Of a DNA stretch of 6,283 bases, positions 5,556 through 6,283 are shown piece after piece. This DNA is from an uncultured Mitsuokella sp. (GTDB lineage Bacteria; Bacillota; Negativicutes; Selenomonadales; Selenomonadaceae), in NCBI GenBank assembly GCA_900770895.1, contig CAAGMF010000301.1, positions 1 to 6,283 of the forward strand, written 5' to 3'. Numbering within the stretch: the first letter of the stretch is position 1; the number at the start of each line of letters is the position of its first letter. A program made the translations under genes and the position numbers. The notes below the pieces were generated by a model. The model was given only the letters and a program-made list of their open reading frames with translations, did not search any database and was not told the origin of the DNA.

Positions 5556-6002
5556 ATGAAGATCTCTGCCAAAGGACGCTATGGGCTGGCCGCCATGACT
5601 TATCTGGCCCGGCATTACGCCTCTGGCTCGCCCATAACCATCCTGACTATATCCGAGCAGCTCGGCATATCGAAAATCTATCTGGAGCAGGTATTCTCAC
5701 TGCTGAAGCGGGCCCAGCTCGTCAACTCGATCAAAGGCTCGCAGGGCGGCTACCAGCTGGCCCGCCAGCCCCGCCACATCACAGCCTATGATGTCCTGTC
5801 CGCCATAGAGCTCTCGCTCATGGAAAAGGCAGCACCGGCTTCGCCGGAAAAATTCCCCGAGCTCGACCGTGCTCTGGCCGCGCGCGTATTCGACCCGCTC
5901 GACCAGGCCATAAAGGCCTCGCTCGAGAACGTGACCCTCGACGACATCCTCATGGCCATAGCCGCCGAGCAGGATGCTGCCTCGCAGATGTACTTCATTT
6001 GA
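5556..6002 (+). CDS. cymR: Rrf2-family transcriptional regulator, CymR-like
   Basis: This 148-residue protein opens with MKISAKGRYGLAAMTYLA, nearly the signature start of Rrf2/CymR. A winged helix-turn-helix follows: TISEQLGISKIYLEQVFSLL (31-50, recognition helix about 39-51), then the wing IKGSQGGYQLAR (59-70) and ITAYDVLSAIE, which lead to the dimerisation helix. No cysteine occurs anywhere, so Fe-S coordination as in IscR or NsrR is excluded. The C-terminus ends QMYFI, resembling the terminal aromatic-Ile tail of Bacillus CymR. In the CymR model the regulator binds CysK and represses sulfur-acquisition genes when cysteine is ample, and O-acetylserine disrupts the complex. Divergence from cysK supports this role here. 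The start has AGGAGG 9 nt upstream, and a strong terminator follows the stop. The symbol is by similarity and context; another Rrf2 subgroup remains possible. Confidence 0.88.
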   Translation: MKISAKGRYGLAAMTYLARHYASGSPITILTISEQLGISKIYLEQVFSLLKRAQLVNSIKGSQGGYQLARQPRHITAYDVLSAIELSLMEKAAPASPEKFPELDRALAARVFDPLDQAIKASLENVTLDDILMAIAAEQDAASQMYFI

Positions 6003-6020
6003 TTTTGCCCATTTTTACCG

Positions 6021-6065
6021 CAGGCGGTCAGCCGATTCCAACAATCAGCTGCCGCCTGTTTTTTT
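6021..6065 (+). terminator. Intrinsic terminator of the Rrf2 gene
   Basis: CAGGCGG and CAGC (6021-6032, one bulged T between) pair with GCTG and CCGCCTG (6048-6058). A further GATT/AATC pairing inside leaves a loop of about five bases. Seven T residues follow (6059-6065). It begins 18 nt after the stop codon and is a canonical rho-independent terminator. Confidence 0.92.
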
Positions 6066-6152
6066 GACTGGATCGTCTATGGTCTGGTTAGCTTGTACCG
6101 GTCAGCCGCCGGATAATTATCAAAGCCTATGAATCGCTTCTAACACGGCAAG

Positions 6153-6182
6153 ATGACTATAAGCCGCATCGCATGATATACT
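6153..6182 (+). promoter_or_regulatory. Extended -10 promoter for the gene at the right edge
   Basis: ATGACT (6153-6158, 4 of 6), an 18-nt spacer and TATACT (6177-6182, 5 of 6) with TG at 6174-6175 form an extended -10 promoter. Transcription would begin near 6189, giving a leader of about 32 nt before the ATG at 6221. Confidence 0.55.
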
Positions 6183-6220
6183 ATAGGGGATATCATCGCA
6201 CAGCGGGAAAGGATTTTGTC

Positions 6221-6283
6221 ATGAAACTGCACGATATATCGGTACGCCATCGCCTCCTGCTCAACAATCTGATCATGATCCTG
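6221..6283 (+). CDS. N-terminus of a probable membrane (sensor-type) protein, partial
   Basis: Only 21 codons are in view: MKLHDISVRHRLLLNNLIMIL. AAAGGA lies 8-9 nt before the ATG and a promoter precedes it. The pattern 'I-S-V-R-x-R-L-L-L-x-N' followed by the onset of a hydrophobic helix is common at the start of sensor histidine kinases, GGDEF proteins and chemoreceptors, where a short cytoplasmic lead precedes the first transmembrane helix. The rest lies outside the window, so the class cannot be decided. Confidence 0.6.
   Translation, partial: MKLHDISVRHRLLLNNLIMIL

Overview
The window looks like a chromosomal segment of a bacterium from the Negativicutes (Selenomonas/Mitsuokella-like). 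This is an inference from several signs: a moderately high GC content by eye, Firmicutes-type Shine-Dalgarno sites and sigma-A promoters, a CymR-type Rrf2 regulator beside cysK, and a phosphoheptose-isomerase-like SIS protein that would fit an LPS-bearing Firmicute. I see no insertion sequence, phage gene, CRISPR array, tRNA or rRNA. No system in the window is clearly unprecedented; the interest lies in small uncharacterised genes and in regulation.

Layout. (1) Positions 1-993, minus strand: the 5' part of an apbE-type FAD:protein FMN transferase, whose C-terminus lies beyond the left edge. (2) Positions 994-1218: a divergent control region with an apbE promoter and a small palindrome. (3) Positions 1219-2208, plus strand: a two-gene unit made of an 89-residue three-helix membrane protein and a 224-residue exported or anchored DUF2939-like protein. 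(4) Positions 2212-2257: a perfect 21-bp hairpin that can terminate transcription from both sides. (5) Positions 2272-4197, minus strand: four genes reading leftward: a 48-residue charged helical microprotein with its own promoter, a 95-residue acidic protein, a Tim44-N-like membrane protein, and a SIS-domain sugar-phosphate isomerase. (6) Positions 4357-5289, minus strand: cysK, cysteine synthase, followed by its own terminator. (7) Positions 5290-5555: a divergent regulatory region with two near-consensus promoters facing apart and candidate operator repeats. (8) Positions 5556-6002, plus strand: an Rrf2 regulator resembling CymR, with a strong terminator. (9) Positions 6221 to the end, plus strand: the first 21 codons of a probable membrane protein with a good promoter and ribosome binding site.

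The best-supported functional unit is cysK with the divergent Rrf2 gene. In Bacillus and Staphylococcus, CymR represses cysteine-acquisition genes when complexed with CysK. The regulator here contains no cysteine, so it cannot carry a cysteine-ligated Fe-S cluster as IscR does, and it ends in an aromatic-Ile tail like that of CymR. This suggests that the same CysK-CymR sensor is encoded here as a divergent pair. The four-gene unit at 2272-4197 joins envelope-type proteins to a heptose-phosphate-type isomerase, and its purpose is unknown.
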